Shown: piece after piece, positions 1 through 11,587 of the stretch
Numbering within the stretch: position 1 is the stretch's first letter
Layout of the letters: every line of letters begins with the position of its first letter
NCBI RefSeq assembly: GCF_010389155.1
Contig: NC_057765.1
Coordinates: 41,869,559-41,933,558, forward strand
Source of the DNA: Erigeron canadensis
Lineage: Eukaryota > Streptophyta > Magnoliopsida > Asterales > Asteraceae
Direction of reading: 5' to 3'
Length of the DNA stretch: 64,000 bases
The notes under the pieces: model-generated
The model's input: the letters and a program-made list of their open reading frames with translations, nothing else
Databases searched by the model: none
Told to the model about the DNA's origin: nothing
Translations under genes and position numbers: made by a program

Positions 1-23
1 AAGGTTGCTGATCTTGTTTTCAG

Positions 24-2982
24 GCTTGCCATGCTAGGATCGCTACCTCTGCTGCCCAGTTAGGCTTGCCTGAACTGCAGCTTGGTATTATTCCTGGATT
101 TGGAGGTATGACTCTTGATATTACACCATATTATTCAAACAATAAATAAAACATCAAATCACTTACAATTTTGAGTTATCTCAGGAACTCAGCGTCTTCC
201 AAGACTTGTTGGTCTTGCAAAGTCCCTCGAAATGATGTTGGTACGTATTATCCTATAATATTTTACACAGATCTGCTTGTCTTATTTTCATATCCATGGA
301 AATTGCAACTTCGTTACGTATTATCTCTTTGGGTTTTCTCGAAATAAGTTACATTTCTTATCCTAGAAAGTTATTTGCCATCGTTACCCCAAAAGTTTAT
401 GCTCAATGCATAAATTATTCTTAATATGTTATTTCTTGAAGCTAGATTATTGTTGATAGTGGGTACTTTTCGTATCTATTAATCTATAATTGATGCACCA
501 ATTACTTATATTAAACTAAAACGTTTTGGATTTAAGTGTTTACGGTGATGCGAACATGGGTGGCACCAAGCGATTACCTATTTTGACCTGCTACCTAATC
601 CGTCTGTTTTGCCACCTTTATCTTAAAGGATTGTTCTTCTAAAACATTGATTGGTCAAACTTTAATTTCTGTTGAACCAAGCCGACAAAGCTTTATGTTT
701 TTAATAAGTAATTGATCTTTGTCTCTCTCTAGACATCAAAACCAGTTCGGGGCGAGGAAGCTCATAATTTAGGGCTCGTTGATGCCATCGTATCAGGAGA
801 TGAGTTGGTAGAAACTGCTCGTCGATGGGCATTAGATATATTGGAGCGTAAAAAGCCCTGGGTTGCAAGTCTTTACAAAACAGATAAATTAGAGCCTCTT
901 GGGGAGGCTCGTGAAATACTTAATTTTGCTAGAGCTCAAGCTCGCAGACAAGCACCAAACCTACAACATCCACAAGTTTGCATTAATGTTATTGAAGAGG
1001 GGATAGTCTCAGGCCCACGGGCGGGGTTAATGAAGGTTCGTGATTGGTTTAATAGCTGATGTCAATTTTCTCTTGTGGCAACATTACTTGACAGGTTATG
1101 TGACTTTGTAAATGTATTAAATTTGCAGGAGTATACTGAATTCCAAGTTCTTTTAAAGTCGGATACTTGCAAGAGCTTGATTCATATCTTCTTTGCCATG
1201 CGTGGTACTACAAAGGTACAACTATTTTTTGAATTATTGAATTTTAATCATTGAGTACTAAAGAAAAATAGAGATGCTATCATTTAAATACTTGTGCTAG
1301 TTCATCGGGTTCCATTGTATATTATGAAACTTATTAGTTGAATCGTCAGTCGAATAAAAGGTTGTATATCGTATGTGTCAATGGGTGTGTTAATAGGTAC
1401 CAGGGGTGACTGATCGGGGTCTGAAGCCCAGAGGAATCAATAAAGTTGCTATACTTGGAGGAGGTTTGATGGGCTCAGGGATAGCAACGGCTCTAATTCA
1501 AAGTGGATATCAAGTTGTCTTAAAAGAAGTCAATCAAAAGTTCCTTGAGGGTGGACTAGGCAGAGTCAAAGGTGCGACGTTGCTCTGTTGATATATGGTG
1601 GATTACTATCGTATATGTAATTGTAGGGTTTTGATCCATATACTTGTGAATGGGTAGGTTCGGGCCATTGTTTATCTCAAACGGATTTATTGAGCCAAGC
1701 GGGTCAAGCAGTTTAAAGTCGACTGAAGTTGATTTTTAATGCATATTGTTTTCAAAGTCATGATTTATAGATAAAATAATTCTAATTATAGTAAAAGAGA
1801 TGGCAAGTGTTTACAGGTTACCTATCATGTGTTAGTCATGAGTCTATCACCCAACCTGACCATCGCCATCTTTTGTTGAGTATGTAATGCAAAATGACTA
1901 TTCTTATCTACTGTCTGCAGCCAATCTGACAAGCAGTGTGAAGAAAGGGAAGATGACTCAGGAAAACTTTGAAAAAACACTCTCTCGTCTTAAGGGTGTT
2001 CTTGATTATGAAAGCTTTAAGGATGTGGATATGGTGATAGAGGTATTCTTTAGCATTTGTTTTGACTATTAACATTTCCATTGTATGTTCTGGACCTATG
2101 GTCACATATATTTGGTAACAGAGAAGAACGAAATGAACTGATGTCTACTTCTGACTAAATAGGCTGTTATTGAGAATGTTTCTCTGAAACAACAAATATT
2201 TTCGGATTTGGAAAAATACTGCTCTCCAAATTGCATACTTGCAAGTAACACCTCAACAATCGACTTGAGTCTAATTGGCGAGAAGACAAAATCCCATGAT
2301 AGAATAATTGGTGCACACTTTTTCAGGTGATTAGTTATAACCTGTAGTCCTTTTCTAACCAAGTTTGAATATTCTTCTGATTATTTTTCTTTGTTTATTT
2401 GGTGCAGCCCTGCTCATGTGATGCCCCTTTTGGAGATAGTTCGCACATCAAAAACATCTCCTCAAGCAATAGTGGACTTGTTGGATGTGGGGAAAAAGAT
2501 AAGAAAAACTCCAGTTGTTGTTGGGAATTGCACAGGGTTTGCTGTCAATAGGATGTTCTTCCCGTATACTCAGGCGGCTCTTTTGCTTGTAGAACGTGGT
2601 GCCGATGTTTATAGAATCGATAGAGTAATTACAAAATTCGGAATGCCAATGGGTCCTTTTAGATTGTGTGATCTTGTCGGTTTTGGTGTTGCAGTGGCAA
2701 CTGGCTCACAGTTTGTTCTTAATTTTCCCGAAAGAACATACAAGTCGATGCTAATTCCTCTCATGCAAGAGGATAAAAGGGCAGGTATCATGTATTTGCT
2801 ATTAAAAGATAAAAATGTTTGTTTTCAAGGATTATTTTAAACTTCTGATTTCTGCTTAGGTGAAACAACTCGCAAAGGTTTCTATGTCTACAATGATAAG
2901 CGGAAAGCCAACCCAGATCCTGAAATCATGAAATACATTCAGAAGGCAAGGGAAATGTCTGGTATCTCGGTTGATCCCAAGG

Positions 2983-3018
<36 letters not shown>

Positions 3019-3598
3019 CACACACATATATATGTAGATTCCAACTCTGATGGAGTGGTATATTTAAGTCGGGGCTTACATTGGTTTCAGCTTGCAAAAT
3101 TGTCAGACAAGGATATCATAGAGATGATATTTTTTCCTGTTGTGAACGAGGCTTGCCGAGTGTATGCAGAGGGTATTGCAGTGAAAGCAGCTGATTTGGA
3201 CGTTGCGGGTGTTATGGGAATGGGATTTCCACCTTACAGGTTTAGTGTTATAAACAAGGAAATTGTATTAATTTTTCCGTACTTTTATATATGAAAGAAC
3301 CACATTTTTGTGCGTACAGGGGAGGAATTATGTTCTGGGGAGATTTACTTGGATCAAAATACATATATGGGAGGCTAGAGGAGTGGTCAAAAATGTATGG
3401 GGAGTTCTTTAAGCCATGTGCCTACTTAGCACAAAGAGCTGCACTTGGGGCTTCTCTGGTTAGGATTTCTTACATTCTTCTTGTCTACAATTGAAAGTTT
3501 CAGGAATGTATTAATAAATAAATCAATAAGTCTGATACCATGATATTTTGCTTGAAATGCAGAGTGCGCCATTGGATCAAGCAAAATCGCGGTTATGA
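24..3598 (+). CDS. MFP2: Peroxisomal multifunctional protein MFP2 (enoyl-CoA hydratase / 3-hydroxyacyl-CoA dehydrogenase), 3' part
   Basis: Core enzyme of peroxisomal fatty-acid beta-oxidation: hydrates 2-enoyl-CoA and oxidises L-3-hydroxyacyl-CoA with NAD+. Twelve exons are visible: 24-105, 185-240, 733-1035, 1129-1215, 1397-1571, 1921-2042, 2163-2326, 2408-2784, 2860-2981, 3091-3239, 3320-3458, 3563-3598. All junctions are GT-AG and in phase, giving 603 residues; full-length proteins are near 720, so about 120 N-terminal residues lie outside the window. The hydratase part keeps the catalytic glutamate in [16 protein letters not shown]. The dehydrogenase part has the NAD-binding GGGLMGSG (exon 5), the His/Glu pair in [15 protein letters not shown] (exons 7-8) and [11 protein letters not shown]. 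The protein ends in SRL, a PTS1 signal. Arabidopsis MFP2 ends in SRL and its paralogue AIM1 in SKL (recalled), which favours MFP2. No lesion is seen. Confidence 0.95.
2982..3034. repeat. Compound microsatellite (CT)n(TA)n(CA)n in an MFP2 intron
   Basis: Adjoining CT, TA and CA dinucleotide runs begin at the donor site after MFP2 exon 9 (2860-2981). The donor GT is immediately followed by CTCTCT, so length changes would fall next to the splice site. Confidence 0.9.
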
Positions 3599-3724
3599 GA
3601 TGAAATGAATTGGACAATATCTACCGGTGAATCGGTGATCATTGTGCTAAACAATAATGCATGGAGATTAATGAGATGGGGCTTTATAAGTATACCTATA
3701 GGTTTATGTTTGTGTTCTTTGTAA

Positions 3725-3730
3725 AATAAA
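3725..3730 (+). other. Probable polyadenylation signal of MFP2
   Basis: A perfect AATAAA hexamer lies 127 nt after the MFP2 stop codon in AT-rich sequence, a usual distance for a plant 3' UTR. Confidence 0.6.
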
Positions 3731-6289
3731 GCCTATGTGGTTGTAACGACCATAGTTTATTAGTTATTTCTTATATCCAGACCATTCTTGTGCCCAAGAT
3801 TTATTTGGCATGATAATATTCTCTTTGTGGAAGCAATGTAGGGGAGCATACAATACAATATTGTATGGGTTGAAAATTTGAATGTCATACAGATAGAATA
3901 AAAATGCAAAATTGTGGGTTGAAAGTTGTAATACTACTGGTATTACTTAAGGAAATGGAGTATATATGGATTTATATATTGCTCCAAGCTTAATGTATGA
4001 CATGCATTGAGGCGTAGGGGACCAAACAATAAAAGCAAGAAATGGCTGTCGTAATGGAGCAGAAGATTGTTGGCATTAGTTTAAAATGCTAGTCAACATT
4101 GTAAACAATGAATGTATATCGTAAGTTATCAACTTTATGAATGTAGTCTCTTTTACACTGTTGTGGTAGGGGTAAGACTGTCTATATTTTAACTTTCTTT
4201 CATACATCATTGAAGTACTGAGATTTAAAACCTGTTTTATTGAGTGCTTACTTGCTCACTATATGAACGTAAAGTACAATAAAAGATTTATATCCAAACT
4301 TGAAAGTTATAATTATCATATTTTTCAGTCATTAAAAAGTTATTGTACTTCTAAAACAGGTCATGTGGGGCTAAATGTTTTTAATAATAAGTTGCATTTT
4401 GATTAACGAGCAAACGAATATGTTTTTAATGTTTGGATTACCCGATAACGACTATGTACACACATAAATACTACAGAAAAAATTGAAAAAAACATTACTA
4501 CATTTCGGCTGTCTTGTGCTCAAAATTTTAATAGAAAAAAAAATGATGATTTGTGCCGAAGGTTTTTAAAAAGATATTTTCGAACTTTTGACTTTTCAAT
4601 TTGGCTACCTGATATTATCAAATCAAGTTCCAATTTTCAACTATGAAACTATACATGTTACGTTGAAATTAAATACCGATCATTTATATTTTCAACCTTT
4701 CTGATGATATTGCTACGTTGAAATATAGTTACAAACGACATATATCTTTCTAATGGAAATCACATGGGACTTCGATAAAAGTTAAAGAAAAGAACAAAAA
4801 GAAGTGAATAATGATAATAATGATGATGATGATAATGAGATTGGTTAAGAACAAGTGTTTTAGGGAAGGGATGGGTGACCACAAAACATGGTTTATGTTT
4901 GTTGTTTTTATGAGGAGCGAGTGGAGGACCACAACACAACTCATCATCCACAGCCTAGCTTTCACCTTCAAATATCAGAATGGTCAAACTTATAACACGT
5001 GTGGAGATTCTTTTCCTTCATGGGTTAGCCGGAAAAAAACAACACTTTCATTATCACAAACTTACTTACGCTAATGCCCCAATCTTAAATGCTTGCCCAC
5101 ACGTACCATTTTTTACATCTTATTATATCTACTTGCTGTTATTTATTCATCATTTTTAACTCCAGGACATCTGTTATTATTTTCAATGTGATTTTAGTAA
5201 TTACTCAAAGCAAATGGAAGTATCGTTTTGGTGGCCAAAAGAAAAACTAGAGAAAAAAAGTTTGTAGTTACTTTTGAAACTTGAAAATTTATAAACCATA
5301 AAATAAGAAACAGATTAGATTATATCAAATGCAAGTCGAATCCAAATAAATCAGTAATTTTTAAAATAAGCTAGGCTAAATATGCTCTAATAGTTGTTGT
5401 CGTTTGAATCATGCATGTTACCACTTTTTATATAAAAAAGACAAATCCAATTTCATACGCATAGAGCCATAAGTTCTAACAATTTAATCCTAGCTTGTTA
5501 TGATACTTAAAGATGCATTTTTTAATTTGGAAACAACTAACAAAGTGGCTTATTTTCCCCTTCACAGATCTATACACCACCATGTTCAATTGATGCATCA
5601 TCTATTAAATTAGGTATTAAAAAACATTACCTATGTGTGAAAACAATAACACATTATTTGTTTAACATTAGATCTAATTAGAGCCTTAGACATGACAACG
5701 CCATATTAATATTAAAAACTCACAAAGCCAAAGTGAAACAAATGACCTTTTTGATTATAATCATCCTTAGTTATATAAATTAAGAATGATATGCATGTAA
5801 AGAATCTGAAGTCAAACAATACACCTGATATTGTATTAGAGTGCTTGTTTTACAATAAACTTGCCAAATCCACGTGCATCTATAATCAATTAAAAAGCCT
5901 TGGCAAGCTAGCTAATGATTCGAGTAATTTTGTTCATGATGAAGCTGATTACACATTGTTTTTCATCTACTGTTCAGAATGGACCGTCTACAAATTAATA
6001 CTCTTTAAATTTAGAATTTAACAAGCGGGTTTAATTTGGGTTAAGCATCATGTTTATTTACAATGTGTTTTAGGTATAAATCCCCCTTTTCGAGTAAATA
6101 TCTTGGGATGGCTAGGAAAATAACCGGAAATAGTTACAGATATACCTTAGTAACTAGACTGCGTACATTCAAGTAAAAATGGTCCGTCATACCGGATAAC
6201 CCGTTAAGTAAGAAAAATTTCAATTTCTTAACCTTTTGTAATATGTTATAGGGTTATAACATATCAATTTTCATATGGTCATAATATGA
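3731..6289. other. AT-rich intergenic spacer
   Basis: No gene is recognised. It holds a short (ATG/ATA)n run near 4808-4838 and small random open frames in AT-rich sequence without introns, domains or codon bias. Confidence 0.6.
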
Positions 6290-6419
6290 GGGGTGATATT
6301 CGTACCATCAGTTTTAATGAATGTATCACAATGTACAAATTGTATAATTGACTATACAAGTCAGTATTACATAATTGTGGTACATCAATCAAAATAAATG
6401 ATACGAATATCAATTCCCT
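6290..6419. mobile_element. Short MITE, copy 1 of a GATATTCGTA family
   Basis: About 130 bp with terminal inverted repeats: the left end reads GGGGTGATATTCGTACCATC and the reverse complement of the right end reads GGGAATTGATATTCGTATCA. Related termini occur at 18553-18690 and 51685-51836. No coding capacity. Confidence 0.55.
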
Positions 6420-6899
6420 TCCATTATATAGACACATTAGAAGATAGAACAGGGAAGAATAGAAATTAAGGCGCACTACCATCCATCATAGGTATGTAGT
6501 TATAAACTCTATGGCATAAAGATAAACAAAAAAAAACAATTCAATTTGCTGATAATCGAGTAGTGTAGCCTGCGATTGAAATGTTCAAGCCTCTCATTAC
6601 ATACACACTACTAGAAAACACCAAACAAATATATCACTTGTTTTTACCGAGATCAATTCATAATTTCATATATACATGTAGTTATACTAATTATATTTCT
6701 TCAAGCAATGGGCATTACACCAAACTTGTACCATTTTTGTCAAATAATAATAATAGTTATAACAATAATAATAATAATAATAATAAATCAAGCCATCTTC
6801 GGTGGATTATCAGTTTTTAACTTGTCACGCCAATAATGTTGAACCAATGTTTACTTTTTACCCTTCTATCTAAAACCGAGCACACTGTGAACACACATA
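6420..6899. other. Intergenic, with (AAT)n microsatellite at about 6740-6785
   Basis: No gene recognised. The only structure is an imperfect AAT/AAC trinucleotide run that makes a poly-Asn stretch in one spurious frame. Confidence 0.6.
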
Positions 6900-7118
6900 G
6901 GGGGTGTTTGGGTTAGCTTATTTTCATGTTTTTTTTTGCTTATTTGCTTACGAAAGTAAAATAAACTACTTTTTAGTGTTTGTATGGGCTTATTTGCTTA
7001 GGCTTATTAGCTTATATAAGCCATTTTTGAGAAGCCATCTTTGTCAAGCTTTTTAGCCATAAACTACTTATATTTTATAAGCATAAGCCATTTTATAAAA
7101 GCTAGGCCAAACACCCCC
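6900..7118. mobile_element. MITE with GGGGGTGTTTGG termini, copy 1
   Basis: About 219 bp flanked by GGGGGTGTTTGGGTTAGC and, inverted, GGGGGTGTTTGGCCTAGC. The interior is rich in GCTTATTTGC and its complement, so the element can fold back. ATA on both sides could be a 3-bp target duplication, as for Tourist/PIF-type MITEs. Related ends occur at 47821-48134 and 30947-31140. Confidence 0.65.
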
Positions 7119-7740
7119 ATAAGCTTGGAAGTTCCAACACTGGGTGAGCACATTGAGATAGAGAGCCCGTTCAAGAGGGCTTTAATAATTTTTATAGGTT
7201 TTTATTCTTCCATCTATACTCTTTTATAAAAATTATCACACTTTACATTTTCAGAAATAGTTATGCAATAGTTACATACGGAATTATTAAATTACTCTTA
7301 ATAAACACCTACTATGGAAAAAGTTTTATTAAATACCAAATATGCCCTTAATTAATTAATTAATGTTTACTCTAAACCTTTATTTTAATAATTAACACTT
7401 TAAACCTTTATCTTCTAAAAATTTTTACTATCATAATTAAATCAACCTAAATCACTTGACATCGTCACCACTACAAAATAGTATCATTACCGCTACCATT
7501 AGATTATTTTTCCCACCATCACTACCGCATTATATGAGTATCATGCATTCATGCTCGTTGTAAAAATGTAAATGATGATATTCTACCAAAGATAAACCAT
7601 TGTTTGTTTGTAAACAGACAAAGCTGGAATAGTATTAAATACACTTTGTTTTGATAAAAAGAAAGTACTGTAATTAAATTAATTGACTGGTGTCTCTTCT
7701 TTACGAGTAGCATTTTGTTTTGCAGAGTTATAAGATTCTT
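7119..7740. other. Intergenic, no gene seen
   Basis: AT-rich sequence with an AATT run near 7350-7364. No domain-bearing frame or RNA gene recognised. Confidence 0.55.
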
Positions 7741-7797
7741 TTTCAGATTTTTAACATTACAAATCTCTCCTTCACTCCACCACCACCACCACCATCA

Positions 7798-7808
7798 CCA
7801 TTATATAA
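7798..7808 (+). promoter_or_regulatory. Candidate TATA box of the 8121 gene
   Basis: TTATATAATAT lies about 315 bp before the start codon, followed by a pyrimidine-rich stretch and a CA repeat that would be 5' leader. No experimental start is known. Confidence 0.4.
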
Positions 7809-7990
7809 TATTACTGCACACATTATTTGTCCTTAGTCTGTATGTGTAGGGCTTCACTCTCTTTTTTAATAATCCAACCTAGTCAGTGTTCCACGTGCTT
7901 CTGGGGACTCTACCCCTTCAACCCCCCTTTTACTTCATTGCCATTCCATACCATACCCCCCCTCCATTTACACTCTTTGACCATATCTCA

Positions 7991-7991
7991 A

Positions 7992-8018
<27 letters not shown>
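7991..8018. repeat. (CA)n microsatellite in the 5' leader of the 8121 gene
   Basis: Fourteen CA dinucleotides about 100 bp before the start codon, in the presumed 5' UTR. Probably length-polymorphic. Confidence 0.9.
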
Positions 8019-8022
<4 letters not shown>

Positions 8023-8120
8023 ATCAAGATTTTCAAGATCAACAAAAATACCAAAACCCAGATTCAAAAACCTGAAATTATACCTGGGCTTGTGTTAAAA
8101 ACTTGAATTTTGTTATAAAA

Positions 8121-9332
8121 ATGGAAGCTTTACAAGATGACAATGGTGATGGTGGAATGTTGTGTACTGAACATCCATACAAGAACAATACACCAGCTGG
8201 TGGTATATGTGCTTTTTGTCTTCAAGAAAAGTTAGGCAAGTTGGTTTCTTCTTCTTTTCCTATTGCTGTTTTCCCATCTTCTTCTTCTTCTTCACCATCT
8301 TTTAGATCTGACATCAATGTCCCAACCACCACAAGCACCGCCGTTTCATCCACCGTGGCACCACCACGGATGATGATGAGCTCAACCTCATTGATTGCCT
8401 CAAATACAAGAAATAATGAGTGTAACTATCATCACTATTATTCCAATAGTAATAGTACTAATGGGTCAAATAAGTCAAGGATTCTTTATCTTCTTGGTCA
8501 AAAGAAGAAGAAAAAGAAAGATGTTGTCAACATTATCGATGACCGAAGCAAAAACATGATGTTTAAAAGAAGCAAGTCCACAGTCACTCCTAGGCGTGGC
8601 GGCTTGCATTTTACAGACAGTGATGAAAACATTAACAGTCCACATAAACAACGTGGTTTCTGGTCGTTTCTTTATCTACAAAAACACTCAAAACAACAAC
8701 AAAAAACTCTCAGACACATTTCATCAAACAGTTTGTGCTCATCATCAGTTAGCTCGTACCCACAAGCTCAAAGATCTAGAGACATGATTGTTGTTGAAGA
8801 AAACGGAAGCCCATGTCAAGCGTCTTTCGACCGGAAAGTTTCCAGATCCAGATCCGTCGGGTGCGGCAGCCGGAGCTTTTCCGGTGACTTCTTTGAAAGA
8901 ATCTCAACTGGGTTTGGAGACTGCACGCTCCGGCGCGTGGAATCACAGCGTGAAGGGAAGTCAAAAGTCTCCGGCATCCGCGGCGGCGGAGGCGGTCAAG
9001 ATTGCATCAAGGAAAGAGTCAGGTGCGGCGGTTTATTTAGTGGTTTTATGATTACGTCATCATCTTCATCTTCTTCTTCATCATCTTACTGGGCTAATAA
9101 TAGTAATAACAATAATAATAGTGAAGGCAGTGATCTAAAGATGACGTCGGCGGTGACGTCAGGACACAGTCATCATCAGCAGCATTCAAGGAGCAAGAGC
9201 TGGGGATGGGCCTTGGCAAGCCCAATGAGAGCATTTAGTAAACCATCAAGTAAAAAAGAACAACAAGCCTCAAACAAGAATCAAACTCCAAATTTGGCTG
9301 CTATCCCTTCTTTGTTATCTGTGAGAAGCTAA
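8121..9332 (+). CDS. Plant-specific serine-rich protein of unknown function (CxxH/CxxC N-terminus)
   Basis: Intronless, 403 residues. The open frame runs back to a TTG at 8103, but the first ATG is 8121 (context AAAAATGG), which I take as the start. Near the N-terminus CTEH and, about 14 residues on, CAFC could bind one metal. Then come Ser-rich and Asn-rich tracts, a basic KKKKKK patch, the block RSRSVGCGSRSFSGDFFERI followed by GFGDCTLRRVESQREGK, and a C-terminal SRSKSWGWALASPMRAF. The conserved blocks resemble a family of uncharacterised land-plant proteins. From memory the Arabidopsis counterpart is At3g06868, next to MFP2, which would suit this position. No signal peptide or membrane segment is seen; a nuclear or cytosolic, phosphorylated, largely disordered protein is inference only. 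Confidence 0.85.
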   Translation: MEALQDDNGDGGMLCTEHPYKNNTPAGGICAFCLQEKLGKLVSSSFPIAVFPSSSSSSPSFRSDINVPTTTSTAVSSTVAPPRMMMSSTSLIASNTRNNECNYHHYYSNSNSTNGSNKSRILYLLGQKKKKKKDVVNIIDDRSKNMMFKRSKSTVTPRRGGLHFTDSDENINSPHKQRGFWSFLYLQKHSKQQQKTLRHISSNSLCSSSVSSYPQAQRSRDMIVVEENGSPCQASFDRKVSRSRSVGCGSRSFSGDFFERISTGFGDCTLRRVESQREGKSKVSGIRGGGGGQDCIKERVRCGGLFSGFMITSSSSSSSSSSYWANNSNNNNNSEGSDLKMTSAVTSGHSHHQQHSRSKSWGWALASPMRAFSKPSSKKEQQASNKNQTPNLAAIPSLLSVRS

Positions 9333-10181
9333 ATTTTTATCTATTTATATTTTTTATAATGTTCTTTTTTTTGGTCATTTTTCATTTGATTGGTTTTATT
9401 TTTAGATGGGTGTGAAATCTTATCTAGTTTATGATAAAAGGAATCAAGAAAATGGGAATTGAAAATGGTGTGAAGGAATAATTACAATAATTATATCATC
9501 TAAGTAAGCTAGTGAAATCATACCATTATACTCTTTTGAAGTACACATTTTATTTGGTAAATTGGTTCATCTTTTGTTATGGTAAATGTTTGTTTTGTTT
9601 ATGGGATGATGATGATCATTGATGTTAATTATTTTGTATGAGAGTTAATATTAAGGTACAACTATATCTTAGCACATTTTAATGCTACAACTGTTATCGT
9701 TCTTTCTTTTTGGTGGATTGAATATGGCAATGGTAATTCTTGTTGATTTTATTGGATTGAATTGGATTGGTGCGTATGCTTATTTCTATAGAGTATTGAT
9801 ATTGGAAAAAAAAAAAGAGAAGGATTTCCAGATGAACAACTTTTTGAAGATTTGATGGAACGGATATAAGTGTCAATTTTAACTTTTTTATAATGCGAAT
9901 AGGTAGCTTGTAAAATATTAGCTTTTTGTGCATTAACAAAGGTGAGAATTAAGTGATGTGGAAGTCTAAAGTAAGCATACATCTTTAAATTAAGCACACT
10001 TTATGTTTAGAAATTTATATATAGTTGTAGTTCGATAGTGATGTGTAGTCTTTGTGTTGGAAAAAGTTGGACTGGATCTAGTGCAAAAGCATGATATCAA
10101 AATCTTCTTGAGGGACTGGATCTTGTAGCATGAACCTTTTAGAGTTGGGAAATTGGATGCAATCTCTGTTATTGATTCATA
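9333..10181. other. 3' flank of the 8121 gene and spacer
   Basis: AT-rich downstream sequence. Short minus-strand frames at 9694-9997 have no domain and are rejected. Confidence 0.5.
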
Positions 10182-10471
10182 GGTCGCGTTTGGTTCACAG
10201 AATTTGATGAAATCTGATGAAATTGGAATTGAATTTCATTCTTTTGTGTGTTTGGTTAGTTAAAGATGGAGGAATCACATTCCGTTAGAATGTTAACATT
10301 CCCTCATTTGATGAAATCTCCATTCCTTGGGGATGGGGGAAGGAATCTCATTCCGTCCCTCACTTGAATCTTCAAAAAATCAAAAACATTTCGTCAAATT
10401 CTATTACTTTAGATTCCAATTCTTTTGAAAGATTTCATTCCTTCCAAAAACATTACGCGAACCAAACGCCC
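10182..10471. mobile_element. MITE with GGTCGCGTTTGGTTCACAG terminus, copy 1
   Basis: About 290 bp. The left end GGTCGCGTTTGGTTCACAG is mirrored at the right by the inverted GGGCGTTTGGTTCGCG. The interior is a fold-back of GGAATTGAATTC- and ATTCCATTCC-like segments. A second copy lies in opposite orientation at about 62289-62579. Target duplication not resolved. Confidence 0.65.
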
Positions 10472-11077
10472 GTGTTACACTTTGTATTGGTTTTTAAGGA
10501 GGTTCTGTTTTCAATCTCTTTTTTCTAAATATTCTATTTTCAATTTTTTTTTTCCAAATGCAATTCTCAAGTATAATAACTTGTGTAAATATACAACTAT
10601 CTATTATTAAAAGTATTTTTAAAAAATTGATGTGGAAATAAATATCCACTTTTTAAGATGAATGGTAAAATTTGCGTCATATATACTTTTAATTTTTTTT
10701 ATTGTATAAAAGAATTAAAAAAATCTTCTTTAAGATCCCTGCAGTAGGATGAAGTTTATGATAGTTGACATCAAAAAAACTATTGAATCGAAGATTATGA
10801 CTTCCAACCTATGACTCATTTTTATGATATGATAGGAAATGGAAAACAAGATATAGACTTTTCAATTAACAATTTAACATTGACTTTTGACATGAAGTAA
10901 ATTTACTTGTTCGGGTTCATGAAGAATGATGATAGTTCTAATGGACAGTGCTGACACGTTATTTTCTGGTTGGTTCATTTATTTGGTACGTGGCTCTTCA
11001 CGAAATCAAGAATTCTCTTGTTCATTAATGAGCGAGAATTCAGAAACTGAGTGACAACTAGCATCGGTTATACATAG
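10472..11077. other. Spacer before the MULE
   Basis: AT-rich; no gene, tRNA or repeat recognised. Confidence 0.5.
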
Positions 11078-11210
11078 GCGCCGGGTGACCCGACTAGTTT
11101 TTTAGTAAAATGACCACACGTTGTAAAAAGTGGATAAAAAAAAATTCCACTGTGGACCATCAAGTCAACAGTGTACACACGGTTCTATATATGGAAACAA
11201 TTAACGTCCG

Positions 11211-11470
11211 AAAGTTTAACTATCGTTTTCAATTTCTTTCTATTTGTTCTTTCTATTTTTATATCATTGTTCTTTCATTCACAATCTTCAGTATTATTAT
11301 TATAAGTTTTAAATTTATATATATATTATTGTTTTCATCCGAAAGTTTAACTATCGTTTTCAATTTCTTTCTATTTTGTTCTTTCTATTTCTATATCATT
11401 GTTCTTTCACAATCTTCAGTATTATTATTATCAGTTTTAAATATATATATATATATATTATTGTTTTCAT
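11211..11470. repeat. 130-bp tandem duplication in the MULE leader
   Basis: A block starting GAAAGTTTAACTATCG recurs after about 130 bp (11211 and 11341) and ends both times in TATATTATTGTTTTCAT. It lies between the TIR and the first coding exon. Confidence 0.85.
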
Positions 11471-11587
11471 TTATATATATAGATATAGATATATAGATAT
11501 ACATTAGATTTTCAATATACTATAAATTGTAGATCTTTAGTATTATTATTATAGTTTATCATTATTTCAGATGGATTTTGAAAGTAT

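Noticed and set aside
4750..5074. Overlapping frames on both strands near the ATG/ATA microsatellite
   Set aside because: Poly-Met/Ile/His runs come from the trinucleotide repeat; no sign of a gene.
8103..8120. Upstream start of the 403-residue protein
   Set aside because: The frame reaches a TTG at 8103, but there is no ATG before 8121, which also has a good context.
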